Shown: one piece after another, positions 51,333 through 63,800 of the stretch
How the letters are laid out: every line of letters begins with the position of its first letter
How positions within the stretch are numbered: position 1 is the stretch's first letter
Origin: Fremontodendron californicum
Lineage: Eukaryota > Streptophyta > Magnoliopsida > Malvales > Malvaceae
DNA: 64,000 bases
Assembly: GCA_030761205.1 (NCBI GenBank)
Contig: JAULJL010000025.1
Coordinates: forward strand, 134,001-198,000
Direction: 5' to 3'
The notes under the pieces: generated by a model
Databases searched by the model: none
The model's input: only the letters and a program-made list of their open reading frames with translations
What the model was told of the DNA's origin: nothing
Made by a program: the position numbers and the translations under genes

Positions 51333-52155
51333 GACAAAATCCGTCGGTATAAATAGGATATTTTGACGGATTTGTTATCCGTCAGTATGTATTCGTCATA
51401 ACCAATGGAAGTCATAACCGTCGGTGTATATGTTATCTATACTGACGGATTTATAAAACGCCGTCGGTATAGTAATAATATATACTGACTGATTTTTTCA
51501 TCCGTCAATATAAGTCACTTCGAAAATAACGCGGCTTTCTTTTATAAAGGCGGGTGATTTAATTTTTACTGAAAATGCTATATTGACGGATTTGCCCGTT
51601 GGTATTGCATTAGGTTATATTTCCTCTTTTCTTTTCCACTTCTCTCTTTCACCCGTCTCTTTCTCTTATCTAGCTCTTTCACTTATTTTCCTTTTCTATC
51701 GGTAATCACCATTTCATTTCTTTTCCCGATTCGACTTTCTCATCTCTTTCACCATTTTTATTTTTTTTCTGTATTATTCTTTGATTTCTAGAAATCTGTT
51801 CAATGTTAGAGGAGGCACACGACCACTTAAACAACCGACCCATCTTCTCAAACTGGTCAGTTTCTCTATTTTATTATTTTTTTCATTTTGTTTTCTCGTC
51901 GAATTTGCTTCTATATCTCCTTTTCCTATCGTTGGATTGTATTTGTATTTGGGCATGGATTAATTATTTAGTCTTGTTAATTAGATTTGTGGCAAATTGT
52001 CTGTTGATTTATTCATAATCAATATAGAAAATTTGATGAGAAATTAAGTGGGCAAAACCATTAGAATTGTTGCAGCACCAATCTGGGCAAGATGGGAATG
52101 GGAACGATTTATTAATCCACAAGAAAGCTACATAGAACAAATATTGACGGATTAC
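51333..52155. mobile_element. CACTA-like (En/Spm) transposon relic
   Basis: The left part has many short direct and inverted copies of CCGTCGGTATA and TGACGGAT (at least eight between 51339 and 51610), and the right edge (52143-52152) has TTGACGGATT, so AATCCGTC-type motifs face each other at both ends. Dense subterminal repeats of this kind are characteristic of plant CACTA elements. No CACTA terminal pentamer or target duplication is visible. The interior (51620-52140) is pyrimidine-rich with no convincing gene. Confidence 0.55.
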
Positions 52156-52874
52156 ATAATTATATCTATATAATTAGAATTCAATATTAATTGTAATATA
52201 TTTTTGTAATTGTAATATATCTATGTAATTGTAATATATATATGTAATTGTAATATATATCTATGCAATTGCATTATATCTATGCAATTGTAATAGTAAT
52301 ATATTTATGTAGTATATCTATGTAATATATGTAATATATCTATGTAATTGGAATATATATATATATATATATGTAATTGTAATAGTATATCTATGTAATA
52401 TATTCTATATCTATGTAATATATATCTATGTAATTGTAATTGTAACATATATATATATATATCTATGTAATATAGTTACATAGATATATTACAATTACAC
52501 AAATATATTACAATTACATAAATATATTACAATAACATAGATATATTATAATTACATAAATATATTAAAATTAGTGAAAACATTAGAATTACATAGATAT
52601 ATATTAATGTAATATATCTATGTAATTTTAATATATTACATTGATATATCTATGCAATTGTAATTACATAGATATGTAATATATTACAATTACATAGATA
52701 TATTACTATTACATAGATATATTACATATATTACAAAAATATATGTATATATTACAATTATAAATACACAAATATCTATGTAATTCTAATGTATCTATGT
52801 AATTGTAATATATCTAATGTGTAATTATAATATATTACAATATAAATGTAATTGTAATATATCTATGTAATAGA
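52156..52874. repeat. 19-bp satellite array, left flank of element 2
   Basis: Reverse units turning forward and back. A stretch at about 52300-52400 repeats the order seen at 5930-6030. It ends at the ATAGA target duplication (52870-52874). Confidence 0.92.
52870..52874 (+). repeat. Target site duplication, left (ATAGA)
   Basis: ATAGA directly precedes the TGTAAC terminus of element 2 and is repeated at 59151-59155 after GTTACA. Confidence 0.9.
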
Positions 52875-53589
52875 TGTAACAACCGAGGTTACGTATAATC
52901 ATGTAAAGTTAAATCCCAAAAATTTTAAGGACGAACTTGAAAATTGGTAAGAAGTTATAAGTGAAGGAAATAAAAGAACAAAGGATCAAAATGAACATAT
53001 TAAAAAAGTTTAGGGACTTAATGGTTATTTATAAAAAGTTGAGGGACTAATATGCAATTATCCCAAAAACAAGAAAAATATCTCTTTTCTTCATCCTTTC
53101 TCCCGAAAATTCTACACATTTTTTCATTCTCTTCTTCAAGTGCAGCCGGCTCCATCATCTCTCTCTCTCAAAAAAAAAAAAAAAAATTCTCTTCAAACAA
53201 TTCCACCAAAATCTCAACAACAATTACATCCAAGGTTAGTTTCTTGATAAATTCTTCATTTTCTTTAGATATCTACTTGGGCATCATATCTAAATTTCTA
53301 GAAGATTTGGTCTTTTGATGTTTTTATCTAGTAAACCTTGCTGAAATAGGTTTATTTCTGGATATATTGTATATATTTGAAGATATGAGATAATAGATCA
53401 ATATGTTTGATTTGAGAATAAATTGATCATGAATAATTTTTGAATATGCATGGATATATGTGGTAATAGTATTGAGAAATACTGTTGGTTGAGGATATAA
53501 AATTGAGTGTTATTTGCAGGAGGGTTATAGTTGAGATAGAAAGGAAACTCTTCCGGATTTTAGGTAGATTATCCGGACAGGGTGTTACA
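52875..53589 (+). repeat. 5' LTR of element 2 (short type)
   Basis: Equivalent to element 1's LTR with everything between TGGGCAT at 10462 and TGGGCAT at 12230 removed, leaving one TGGGCAT copy at the junction (about 53278-53284). It has a 17-base A run where the 3' LTR has 14. Confidence 0.95.
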
Positions 53590-53592
53590 ATT

Positions 53593-53604
53593 TGGTATCA
53601 GAGC
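53593..53604 (+). promoter_or_regulatory. Primer binding site, tRNA-iMet
   Basis: TGGTATCAGAGC, 3 bp after the LTR, identical to the site in element 1. Confidence 0.93.
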
Positions 53605-53683
53605 AAGGTTATAGGTCCTGTAGACTTAGGAACTGTTTGTTGAAGTATTAAAATATTGTCACCTGTGCAGAAAATCAGACACG

Positions 53684-56600
53684 ATGCCACCACGTCGAAG
53701 AGGAAGGCCTAGAATCAATCCCCTACCCCAAAATAGGGATAGGAATAGAAATGTGAATGTCGATGAGCAAATTGGAGAACAAGCTTCAGCTGCTGGTTCA
53801 TCTTCTGTTGCTGCACCCTCAACAGCACCTCCAGCAGCTGATCGTAATTTAGCTGAGGCAGTTGCGGCCTTGGCAAGAGTAATTCCCGCTTTGACTGCCC
53901 CTGCTGAGAAGTGGATAGTTGATTACTGTAAAGATTTGAAGAATATGGGTTGCAAGATTTTCACAGGGTCTTTGGAATCAGATTTAGCCTGGTCATGGCT
54001 ACAAAAATTTGAGACTACTTCCATTACTCTTCAGATTCCCGAGACTATGAGGTTACCATGTGCGGTGCAATTTTTGGAGGATCATGCACACACATGGTGG
54101 AAAACTACAGTGCAAAGGTATGTTGGACGTCCTGCCATAACCTGGGCAGATTTTCGAAGAGAGTTTGAAGAAAAATACTATTCTCGGGCCTTGCGGGAAA
54201 AGAAATGGACTGAGTTTATGAATTTAAAACAGGGTGGTATGTCAGTAGCAGAGTACGAGCAAAAATTCAGTGAACTATCAGAATTTGCTCCATCAATAGT
54301 AGCCAACGATGCTGATAGATGCAAGAAATTCCAAGATGGGCTACATGTTAGTATTCGAGATAGGTTGACGACCCTGGATACAGATGACTTTAATAAATGG
54401 GTCAACATGGCAATCAAAGCTGAACAGAATCTGAAAGAAATGAAAGATAGAGAAGAGATGTTCAGAAAAAGAAAATGGCACTCCTCCAGTGAGGACATGA
54501 GGCCTAAGAAAAGTTATGTAGAAAGCAGTGTCAGTGGTTCCAAACCCTTGAGATTTCAGGAGGGATTAGACAGAAAACCTATTAGTGGTTCTTCTAGTAG
54601 ATTTATCATTGGACCTCAACAGCAGACTAGATTGCCACCTGGGAGGTCAGGAGGATCTCGTACATTGACTTATCCTCAGTGTCCCCATTGTGGGAAGAAT
54701 CACCCTGGTGAATGTTGGAGACTACAGGGTGTGTGTTTTTACTGCAAAGAACCGGGACACATGAAACGGGATTGTCCCAAGGTGGAGAACAAGGGAGCTA
54801 CTAGTCAGTTGTCAGTGGGTCAAAAAGAAAGGACCCAACCTACTGCTGCACATCAGCCGACAGCAGTTAGAGATAGAATTGGGGTACAATCTCAAGTTGG
54901 TTCATCTACTGGCCCTCGACAGAGTGGACAGCCTGGTAGACCTCGAACTACAGCCAGAATTTATGCTATGACCCAACAACAGGCTCAGGCTACTCCTGAA
55001 GTGGTTACAGGTACTCTCCCAATTTCTAAGGCAAATGCTAGGATCTTAATAGATCCAGGTGCAACTCATTCTTTTGTTGCTAATTCATATGTCATGCATT
55101 TGGGTAGAGAGTCTAGGAGGTTAGACATCCCTATGGTCGTTAGTACCCCAATGGGAGAAACTTTGAAAATTGATATGGTTTATCCGGATTGTACCGTTAT
55201 GGTTCAGGAGCATGAATTACCAGTTAATTTGTTTCCATTAGGAATGTATGATTTCGATGTGATTTTGGGAATGGATTGGTTGTCTAAAAACAATGCAGTG
55301 ATAGATTGTTTTTCCAAAATTGTGACTTTTAAGAAGTCAGGAGATTTGGAGTTTACTTTTCAAGGAGAAAGGAAAGTTTTACCTTCTTGCCTTATCTCCA
55401 AGATGGCAGCCAATAGATACTTGCAAAAAGGGTATTCTGCTTACCTTGCTTATGTGATTAACAAGGACATACATGAGGCAAAGTTGGAAACTATACCTGT
55501 GGTCAAAGAGTTTCCTGAGATCTTTCCTGAAGAATTGGTCGGTTTACCTCCTGACAGGGAATTGGAGTTTACTATTGACTTAATCCCTGGCAGTGCTCCT
55601 ATTTCTCAGGCACCCTATAGAATGGCACCTTCGGAGCTAAAGGAATTGAAAGTGCAGTTGCAAGACCTAGTTGACAGAGGTTTCATTCGGCCTAGTACTT
55701 CACCTTGGGGAGCACCGATTTTATTTGTAAAGAAAAAGGATGGATCTTTACGATTGTGTATCGACTACCGGCAACTGAACAAGGTCACCATTAAGAATAA
55801 GTATCCTTTGCCAAGGATTGATGACTTGTTTGATCAGTTGCAAGGTGCAAGTGTGTTCTCCAAAATAGACCTAAGATCGGGTTATCATCAATTGAAGATT
55901 AAAGAATCTGATATTCCAAAGACTGCTTTTAGAACTCGATATGGTCATTATGAATTCTTAGTTATGCCTTTTGGGCTAACTAATGCACCTGCAGTCTTTA
56001 TGGATTTGATGAATAGGGTGTTTCGACCCTACTTAGATAAGTTTGTTATTGTTTTCATCGATGACATCCTAGTTTATTCCAGGAATAAGAATGATCATGT
56101 AAGCCATTTGAGAACGGTGTTGCAGACTATGCGTGAAAAGCAACTTTATGCTAAATTTTCCAAGTGTGAATTCTGGCTAGACAAAGTAGCATTCCTTGGT
56201 CATGTAGTATCTAAGGAAGGGATTTTTGTGGATCCACAAAAGATAGAAGCTGTAGTTGCTTGGGAAAGACCCACTAATGTCACAGAAGTTAGGAGCTTTC
56301 TCGGATTGGCAGGGTACTATCGAAGATTCGTGGAAGGATTTTCCATGATTGCCTCTCCTTTGTCAAAATTAACAAGGAAGCATGCTAAGTTTGAGTGGAC
56401 TGATGAATGTGAGCAAGCTTTCGAAGAGCTCAAGCATAGATTGACCACAGCACCAGTTCTTACACTACCATCAGGGAATGGAAGCTTTGTGGTATACAGT
56501 GATGCCTCGAGGCGAGGTTTGGGTTGCGTTTTGATGCAACATGGGAAGGTGATAGCTTATGCTTCTCGACAACTGAAACAGCATGAGCAAAACTATCCCA

Positions 56601-56983
56601 CTCATGATTTAGAGTTAGCGGCAGTGGTGTTTGCACTGAAAATTTGGAGGCATTATTTATTTGGAGAAAAATGTACAATCTACACTGATCATAAGAGTCT
56701 GAAATATCTGATGGATCAGAAAGAATTAAATTTGAGGCAAAGGAGATGGTTGGAATTGATAAAAGATTATGACTGTGTAATTGACTATCACCCAGGAAAG
56801 GCCAATGTAGTGGCCGATGCTCTTAGTAGAAAGTCTTCTAGTTCTCTTGCTCATATCCGAGCAATTCAGAAACCCTTACAAAATGAGTTGAAGTCTTTAC
56901 CTTTAGAATTGATGATTGATGAGAATAATCTCATGATAGCCCACTTGAAGGTTAAACCGATTCATATTGATTGGATACGTTAA
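53684..56983 (+). pseudogene. gag-pol: Gag-protease-RT-RNase H part of element 2 polyprotein
   Basis: A 1,099-codon frame from an ATG with a basic N-terminus. Retrotransposon gag domain (about residues 80-255), CPHCGKNHPGEC motif (from about 333), CX2CX4HX4C zinc knuckle (from about 351), protease IDPGATHSF (Asp about 457), RT with FIDDIL (Asp 793-794), and RNase H with YSDAS (Asp about 940), DLELAA, IYTDHKSL and ADALSRK. The start is kept here, unlike element 1. The frame stops at TAA (56981-56983) where element 1 has a glutamate codon, just before integrase, so gag, protease, RT and RNase H could still be made as one product. Their role would be particle assembly and reverse transcription. 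Confidence 0.95.
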
Positions 56984-57001
56984 GCACAAAATAATGACCC
57001 T

Positions 57002-57481
57002 ATGTTGGTAAAGTTAAAGCAAGAAGTAAGGGATGGTGTGAGGACTGACTATCAATTAAAGGATGATGATGTACTGATAATGAGAAATAGGCTTTGTGTG
57101 CCTCAGGATGAAGAACTCCGGAAGGTGATTTTGGAGGAAGCTCATAATGCACCATATGCGTTACATCCCGGTAGCGTGAAGATGTATCGAACCTTAAGAG
57201 AACATTATTGGTGGCAAGGTATGAAACGAGACATAGCTGAGTTTGTTTCTAGATGCTTGGTATGCCAACAAATTAAAGCCGAGCATCAAAAACCTTCTGG
57301 GAAATTGAACCCCCTACCTATTCCTCAATGGAAGTGGGAAGATATTGCTATGGATTTCGTTTCGAGATTGCCAAGAACACAGTCTGGTTATGACAGCATT
57401 TGGGTGATTGTTGATCGTCTGACAAAATCAGCTCACTTTTTGCCAGTCAAGAAGACTTTTTTCCATGGAAAGATTGGCTAA
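57002..57481 (+). pseudogene. pol: Integrase N-terminal part, element 2
   Basis: A 159-codon piece in the same frame as the upstream gag-pol, separated from it by the TAA at 56981. It has the HHCC zinc finger (HPGS about residue 55, CLVC about 85) and the first catalytic Asp of the core (AMDF, Asp 118). A substitution gives FVSRLP where element 1 has FVSGLP. An extra T in the T-run near 57457-57462 shifts the frame, and it ends at 57481. Confidence 0.92.
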
Positions 57482-58403
57482 ACTTTATGTGAATGAAATT
57501 GTTAGGTTACATGGTGCCCCAGTATCGATTGTATCTGATCGAGACCCCCGATTCACATCTCGATTTTGGCCAAGTTTGCAGAATGCTATGGGCACTAAAC
57601 TCAAGTTCAGTACTGCTTTTCATCCTCAGACAGATGGGCAATCTGAACGGACAATTCAAATTTTGGAAGATATGCTCAGATCTTGTATTATGGAATTCAA
57701 AGGAAACTGGGATGAACACTTGCCTCTAGCAGAATTTGCGTATAACAATAGTTATCAGTCCAGCATAGACATGGCTCCGTTTGAAGCTTTATATGGAAGG
57801 AAGTGCAGAACTCCGGTGTGTTGGGATGATACAGATGAAAGGAAATTACTAGGTCCAGAAATTGTTATGATGACTGCAGACAAAGTTAAGGTAATTCGGG
57901 AAAAGATAAAAATAGCTCAAGATCGACAAAAGAGCTATGCAGATAATCGGAGAAAAGATTTAGAGTTTGAAGTTGGTGATATGGTGTTTTTAAAAGTGAC
58001 TCCTTGGAAAGGAGTAATCCGGTTTGGAAGACGAGGAAAGTTGGGCCCTCGATATATAGGGCCGTATGAGATCATTGAACGGATTGGCCCAGTTGCTTAT
58101 AGATTGGCCTTACCAGAAGAGTTGTCAGGAATTCATAATGTGTTCCATGTTTCCATGCTTCGAAAGTACATTTTCGATTCTTCACATATATTGAAGGATT
58201 TGCCTATGGAAATTGAGGAAAACTTAACTTATGAAGAGCAGCCGGTTGAGATTTTGGATAGAAGGGACCAAGTTCTAAGGACTAAGACTATTCCATTAGT
58301 GAAAGTTCTTTGGAGGAATCATTTATACGAAGAAGCTACATGGGAAAGGGAGGAAGATATGCGGACTCAATATCCTCACTTATTCAACCAAGTTGGTAAG
58401 TAA
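57465..58403 (+). pseudogene. pol: Integrase C-terminal part with chromodomain, element 2
   Basis: A 312-codon piece in the +1 frame, carrying the second catalytic Asp (SDRDPRF, Asp 25) and the Glu (GQSERT, Glu 61) of the D,D-35-E core, a GPY/F-type module (LGPRYIGPYEII, about residues 197-208), and a chromodomain-like C-terminus from about residue 256 (VLWRNH, EEATWEREEDM). It is free of stops to TAA at 58401-58403, unlike the same region in element 1. It overlaps the previous piece by the frameshift, so the integrase active site is split. Confidence 0.93.
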
Positions 58404-58425
58404 ATTTCGAGGACGAAATTTTTCT

Positions 58426-58433
58426 ATGGGGGG
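58426..58433 (+). promoter_or_regulatory. Polypurine tract, element 2 (with one pyrimidine)
   Basis: ATGGGGGG lies 5 bp before the 3' LTR, in the place of AAGGGGGG in element 1. The A-to-T change interrupts the purine run and may be a post-insertion mutation. Confidence 0.8.
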
Positions 58434-58438
58434 TAAGT

Positions 58439-59150
58439 TGTAACAACCGAGGTTACGTATAATCATGTAAAGTTAAATCCCAAAAATTTTAAGGACGAAC
58501 TTGAAAATTGGTAAGAAGTTATAAGTGAAGGAAATAAAAGAACAAAGGATCAAAATGAACATATTAAAAAAGTTTAGGGACTTAATGGTTATTTATAAAA
58601 AGTTGAGGGACTAATATGCAATTATCCCAAAAACAAGAAAAATATCTCTTTTCTTCATCCTTTCTCCCGAAAATTCTACACATTTTTTCATTCTCTTCTT
58701 CAAGTGCAGCCGGCTCCATCATCTCTCTCTCTCAAAAAAAAAAAAAATTCTCTTCAAACAATTCCACCAAAATCTCAACAACAATTACATCCAAGGTTAG
58801 TTTCTTGATAAATTCTTCATTTTCTTTAGATATCTACTTGGGCATCATATCTAAATTTCTAGAAGATTTGGTCTTTTGATGTTTTTATCTAGTAAACCTT
58901 GCTGAAATAGGTTTATTTCTGGATATATTGTATATATTTGAAGATATGAGACAATAGATCAATATGTTTGATTTGAGAATAAATTGATCATGAATAATTT
59001 TTGAATATGCATGGATATATGTGGTAATAGTATTGAGAAATACTGTTGGTTGAGGATATAAAATTGAGTGTTATTTGCAGGAGGGTTATAGTTGAGATAG
59101 AAAGGAAACTCTGCCGGATTTTAGGTAGATTATCCGGACAGGGTGTTACA
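58439..59150 (+). repeat. 3' LTR of element 2 (short type)
   Basis: A 712-bp direct copy of 52875-53589. It differs by GAGACAAT versus GAGATAAT, CTCTGCC versus CTCTTCC, and a shorter A run. Confidence 0.95.
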
Positions 59151-60837
59151 ATAGATATGTAATTACATAGATATATTATATTACATAGATATATTACTGA
59201 ACATATATATAATTATTACAATTACTATTGCATAGATATATTACAATTTCATAGATATATATATAATATATCTTTGTAGTTGTAATATATCTATGTAATT
59301 GTAATATATTTATGTAATTCTAATGTTATCTATTACATAGATATATTTGTAACTGTAATATTAGATATTACATAGATATATAATTGTAATAGATAAGTAA
59401 TTGTAATATATTACAATTACAATTAGATAAATATATTACGTAGATATATTACAATTACATAGATATATGTAATATAGTATCTATGTATTTATGTAATTAT
59501 ATATATCTATGTAATATATGTAATATATCTATGTAATATATTTAAGTAGTATATCTATGTAATTGTAATAATATATTACATAGATATACTGTAATATATC
59601 TATGTATCTATGTAATTGTAATTGTAATACTATATTACATAATATAAAATTGTAATTGTAATATATATCTATGTAATATATTATCTATGCAATATATCTA
59701 TGTAATTTTAATATATCTATGTAATATATTATCTATGTAGTTTTAATATATCTATGTAATTGTAATATATCTATGTAATTGTAATGTATCTATGTAATAT
59801 ATCTATGTAATTGTAAATATCTATGTAATTGTAATATATCTATGTAACTGTAGTATATACATGTAATTCTTATTGTAATATATTTATGTAATTGTAATAT
59901 ATCTATGTAATTATAATATCTATGTAATTGTAATAAATCTATGTAATTGTAGTATATCTAGGTAATTGTAGTATATCTATGTAATTGTAATATATCTATG
60001 TAATTGTAATTGTATTAGATATTTTACTGAAAATATTACAATTACATATATATATTACAATTACATAGATATATTACAATTACATAGATATACTACAGTT
60101 ACATAGATATATCTATGTAATTATAATATATTTGTGTAATTGTAATATATCTATGTAATTGTAATATAATGGTGTAATTTATTTATTATCTATGTAATTG
60201 TATTGTATCTATGTAATTGTGTTATCGTAATATATCTATGTAATTGTAATATATTTATGTAATTGTAATATATTATCTATATAATTGTAATATCTATGTA
60301 ATATATCTATGTAATTGTAATATATCTATGTAATTGTAATATATCTATTTAATTGTAATATATATATATATATATATGTAATTGTAATATATTTATGTAA
60401 TTGTAATATATCTATGTAACTGTAGTATATACATGTAATTCTAATTGTAATATATCTATATAATTGTAATATATTTATGTAATTGTAATATATCTATGTA
60501 ATTTTAATATCTATGTAATTGTAATAAATCTATGTAATTGTAATATCTATGTAATTGTAGTATATCTATGTAATTGTAATATATCTATGTAACTGCAATG
60601 TATCTATGTAATTGTATTAGATATATTATTGAAAATATTACAATTACATAGATATATTACAATTACCTAGATAAATTACAATTACAATTACAATTACATA
60701 GATATATTACAATTACAATTACATAGATTTTTTATAATTACATAAATATATTGTAATTGTAATATATCTATGTAATTGTAATATATCTATGTAAGTGTAA
60801 TATATTTATGTAATATATATTACAATTGCATAGATAT

Positions 60838-63800
60838 ATTATAATTACATATATATATATTACAATTATATATATTACAATTGCATAGATATACTATTAC
60901 AATTATACAATTGCACAAATATATATTACAATTATTTAAATATATCTATATATATTACAATTACATAGATAATATATTACATAGATATATATTACAATTA
61001 CATAGATATATTAGAATTACATATATATTACACTTACATAGATATATTACATAGATATTACAATTACATAGATATATCCAATTATATCTATGTAATATAT
61101 TTATGTAATTGAAATATCTATGTAATTGTAATATCTATGTAATTGTAATTTATGTCTATGTTACAATTACATAGATATATTACAGTTACATAGATATATT
61201 ACATATATTACATAGATGTATTACAATTATCTATGTAATATATATCTATGTAATTGTAATGTATCTATGTAATTGTAATATATCTATGTAACTGTAGTAT
61301 ATCTATGTAATATATCCAACGTATATATGTAATATATCTATGTAATATATTATAATATAATATATCGATGTAATATATCTATGTAATTGTAATATATTTA
61401 TGTAATATATCTATGTAATTGTATTATATCTATGTAATACTGTTAATGTAATATATCTATGTAATTGTAATATATTTGTGTATTGTAATATATCTATGTA
61501 ATTGTAATATATCTATGTAATTGTAATATAAAATTGTAATTATAATATATCTATGTAATATATTTATCTATGTAATTATAATATATCTATGTAGTTTTAA
61601 TATATCTATGTAATTCTAATATATCTATGTGATAGTAATATATCTATGTTATTGTAATATATCTATGTAATTGTAACGTATCTATGTAATATATCTATGT
61701 AATTGTAATATATTTAATAGTGTTAATGTAATATATCTATGTAATTGTAATAGTATATCTATGTAATAAATATATTTATGTAACTGTAGTATGTTGTAAT
61801 ACATTTATGTAATTGTAATATATATCTATGTAATTGTAAATATATTTATGTAATTGTAATATATCTATGTAATTGTAATATATATATATATATGTAATTG
61901 TAATATATCTACGTAATTGTAATTATGTGATTGTAATATATGTATTATATCTATGTAGTTGTAAATATATTTATGTAATTGTAATATATCTATGTAATAT
62001 ATTATCTATGTAATTGTCATATATCTATGTAATTGTAAACATTAGATATTAATATATTACAATTACATAGATATATAGATATATTACAATTACATAGATA
62101 TATTACAATTACATAGATATATTATTACAATTTTATATTATTACAATTACATTAGATATATTCGAATTACATAGATGTATTAGTGTTATATATTATCTAC
62201 ATATATATACGTGATTGTAATGTATCTATGTAATAAATATATATCTATGTAATATATCTATGTAATTGTAATATAATTACATAGATATATTAAAACTGCA
62301 TAGATAATACATTACATAGATATATTACAATTACAATATATATTACATAGATATATATTTCAATTACATAGATAGTATCTTACATAGATATATTACAATT
62401 ACATAAATATATTTACAATTACATAGATATATTACATATATTACAATCACATAATTACAATTACATAAATATATTACAATTACATAGATATAGATATAGA
62501 TATAGATATAGATATAGATATAGATAATTACAATTACAATTACAATTACATAGATATATTTAATAGATATATTCCATAGATATATTACATAGATATATTA
62601 TAATTACATATATATATATTACAATTATATATATTACAATTGCATAGATATACTATTACAATTATATAATTGCACAAATATATATTACAATTACATAAAT
62701 ATATCTATATATATTACAATTACATAGATAATATATTACATAGATATATATTACAATTACATAGATATATTAGATATATTAGAATTACATATATATTACA
62801 ATTACATAGATATATTACATAGATATTACAATTACATAGATATATCCAATTATATCTATGTAATATATTTATGTAATTGAAATATCTATGTAATTGTAAT
62901 ATCTATGTAATTGTAATTTATGTCTATGTTACAATTACATAGATATATTACAGTTACATAGATATATTACATATATTACATAGATGTATTACAATTATCT
63001 ATGTAATATATATCTATGTAATTGTAATGTATCTATGTAATTGTAATATATCTATGTAACTGTAGTACATCTATGTAATATATCCAACGTATCTATGTAA
63101 TATATCTATGTAATATATTATAATATAATATATCGATGTAATATATCTATGTAATTGTAATATATTTATGTAATATATCTATGTAATTGTATTATATCTA
63201 GGTAATACTGTTAATGTAATATATCTATGTAATTGTAATATATTTGTGTATTGTAATATATCTATGTAATTGTAATATATCTATGTAATTGTAATATATT
63301 ATTGTAATTATAATATATCAATGTAATTTATTTATCTATGTAATTATAATATATCTATGTAGTTTTAATATATCTATGTAATTCTAATATATCTATGTGA
63401 TAGTAATATATCTATGTTATTGTAATATATCTATGTAATTGTAACGTATCTATGTAATATATCTATGTAATTGTAATATATTTAATAGTGTTAATGTAAT
63501 ATATCTATGTAATTGTAATAGTATATCTATGTAATAAATATATTTATGTAACTGTAGTATGTTGTAATACATTTATGTAATTGTAATATATATATCTATG
63601 TAATTGTAAATATATTTATGTAATTGTAATATATCTATGTAATTGTAATATATATATATGTAATTGTAATATATCTACGTAATTGTAATTATGTGATTGT
63701 AATATATGTATTATATCTATGTAGTTGTAAATATATTTATGTAATTGTAATATATCTATTTAATATATTATCTATGTAATTGTCATATATCAATGTAATT

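Larger units (their letters stand above)
52875..59150 (+). mobile_element. Ty3/gypsy chromovirus (Tekay/Del-like), element 2, short-LTR variant
   Basis: A full-length 6,276-bp element of the same family as element 1, with LTRs at 52875-53589 (715 bp) and 58439-59150 (712 bp), PBS, polypurine tract and ATAGA TSD. Interior sequence is highly similar to element 1 but its LTRs lack about 1,768 bp. The two LTRs differ by about two substitutions and a 3-base A-run change, so insertion was recent. The polyprotein is broken by a nonsense codon (56981) and a +1 frameshift near 57457-57462. Because both LTRs share the deletion, it was present in the RNA that was reverse-transcribed. Confidence 0.96.

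Noticed and set aside
51781..51963. Small frames in the CACTA-like relic on both strands
   Set aside because: Overlapping frames in all directions in a pyrimidine-rich stretch with no domain; probably chance.
54178..54498. Minus-strand frames inside the element polyproteins (also 15404-15622, 16450-16662, 56460-56678)
   Set aside because: They are antisense shadows of the conserved gag-pol frame and recur at the matching positions of both elements.
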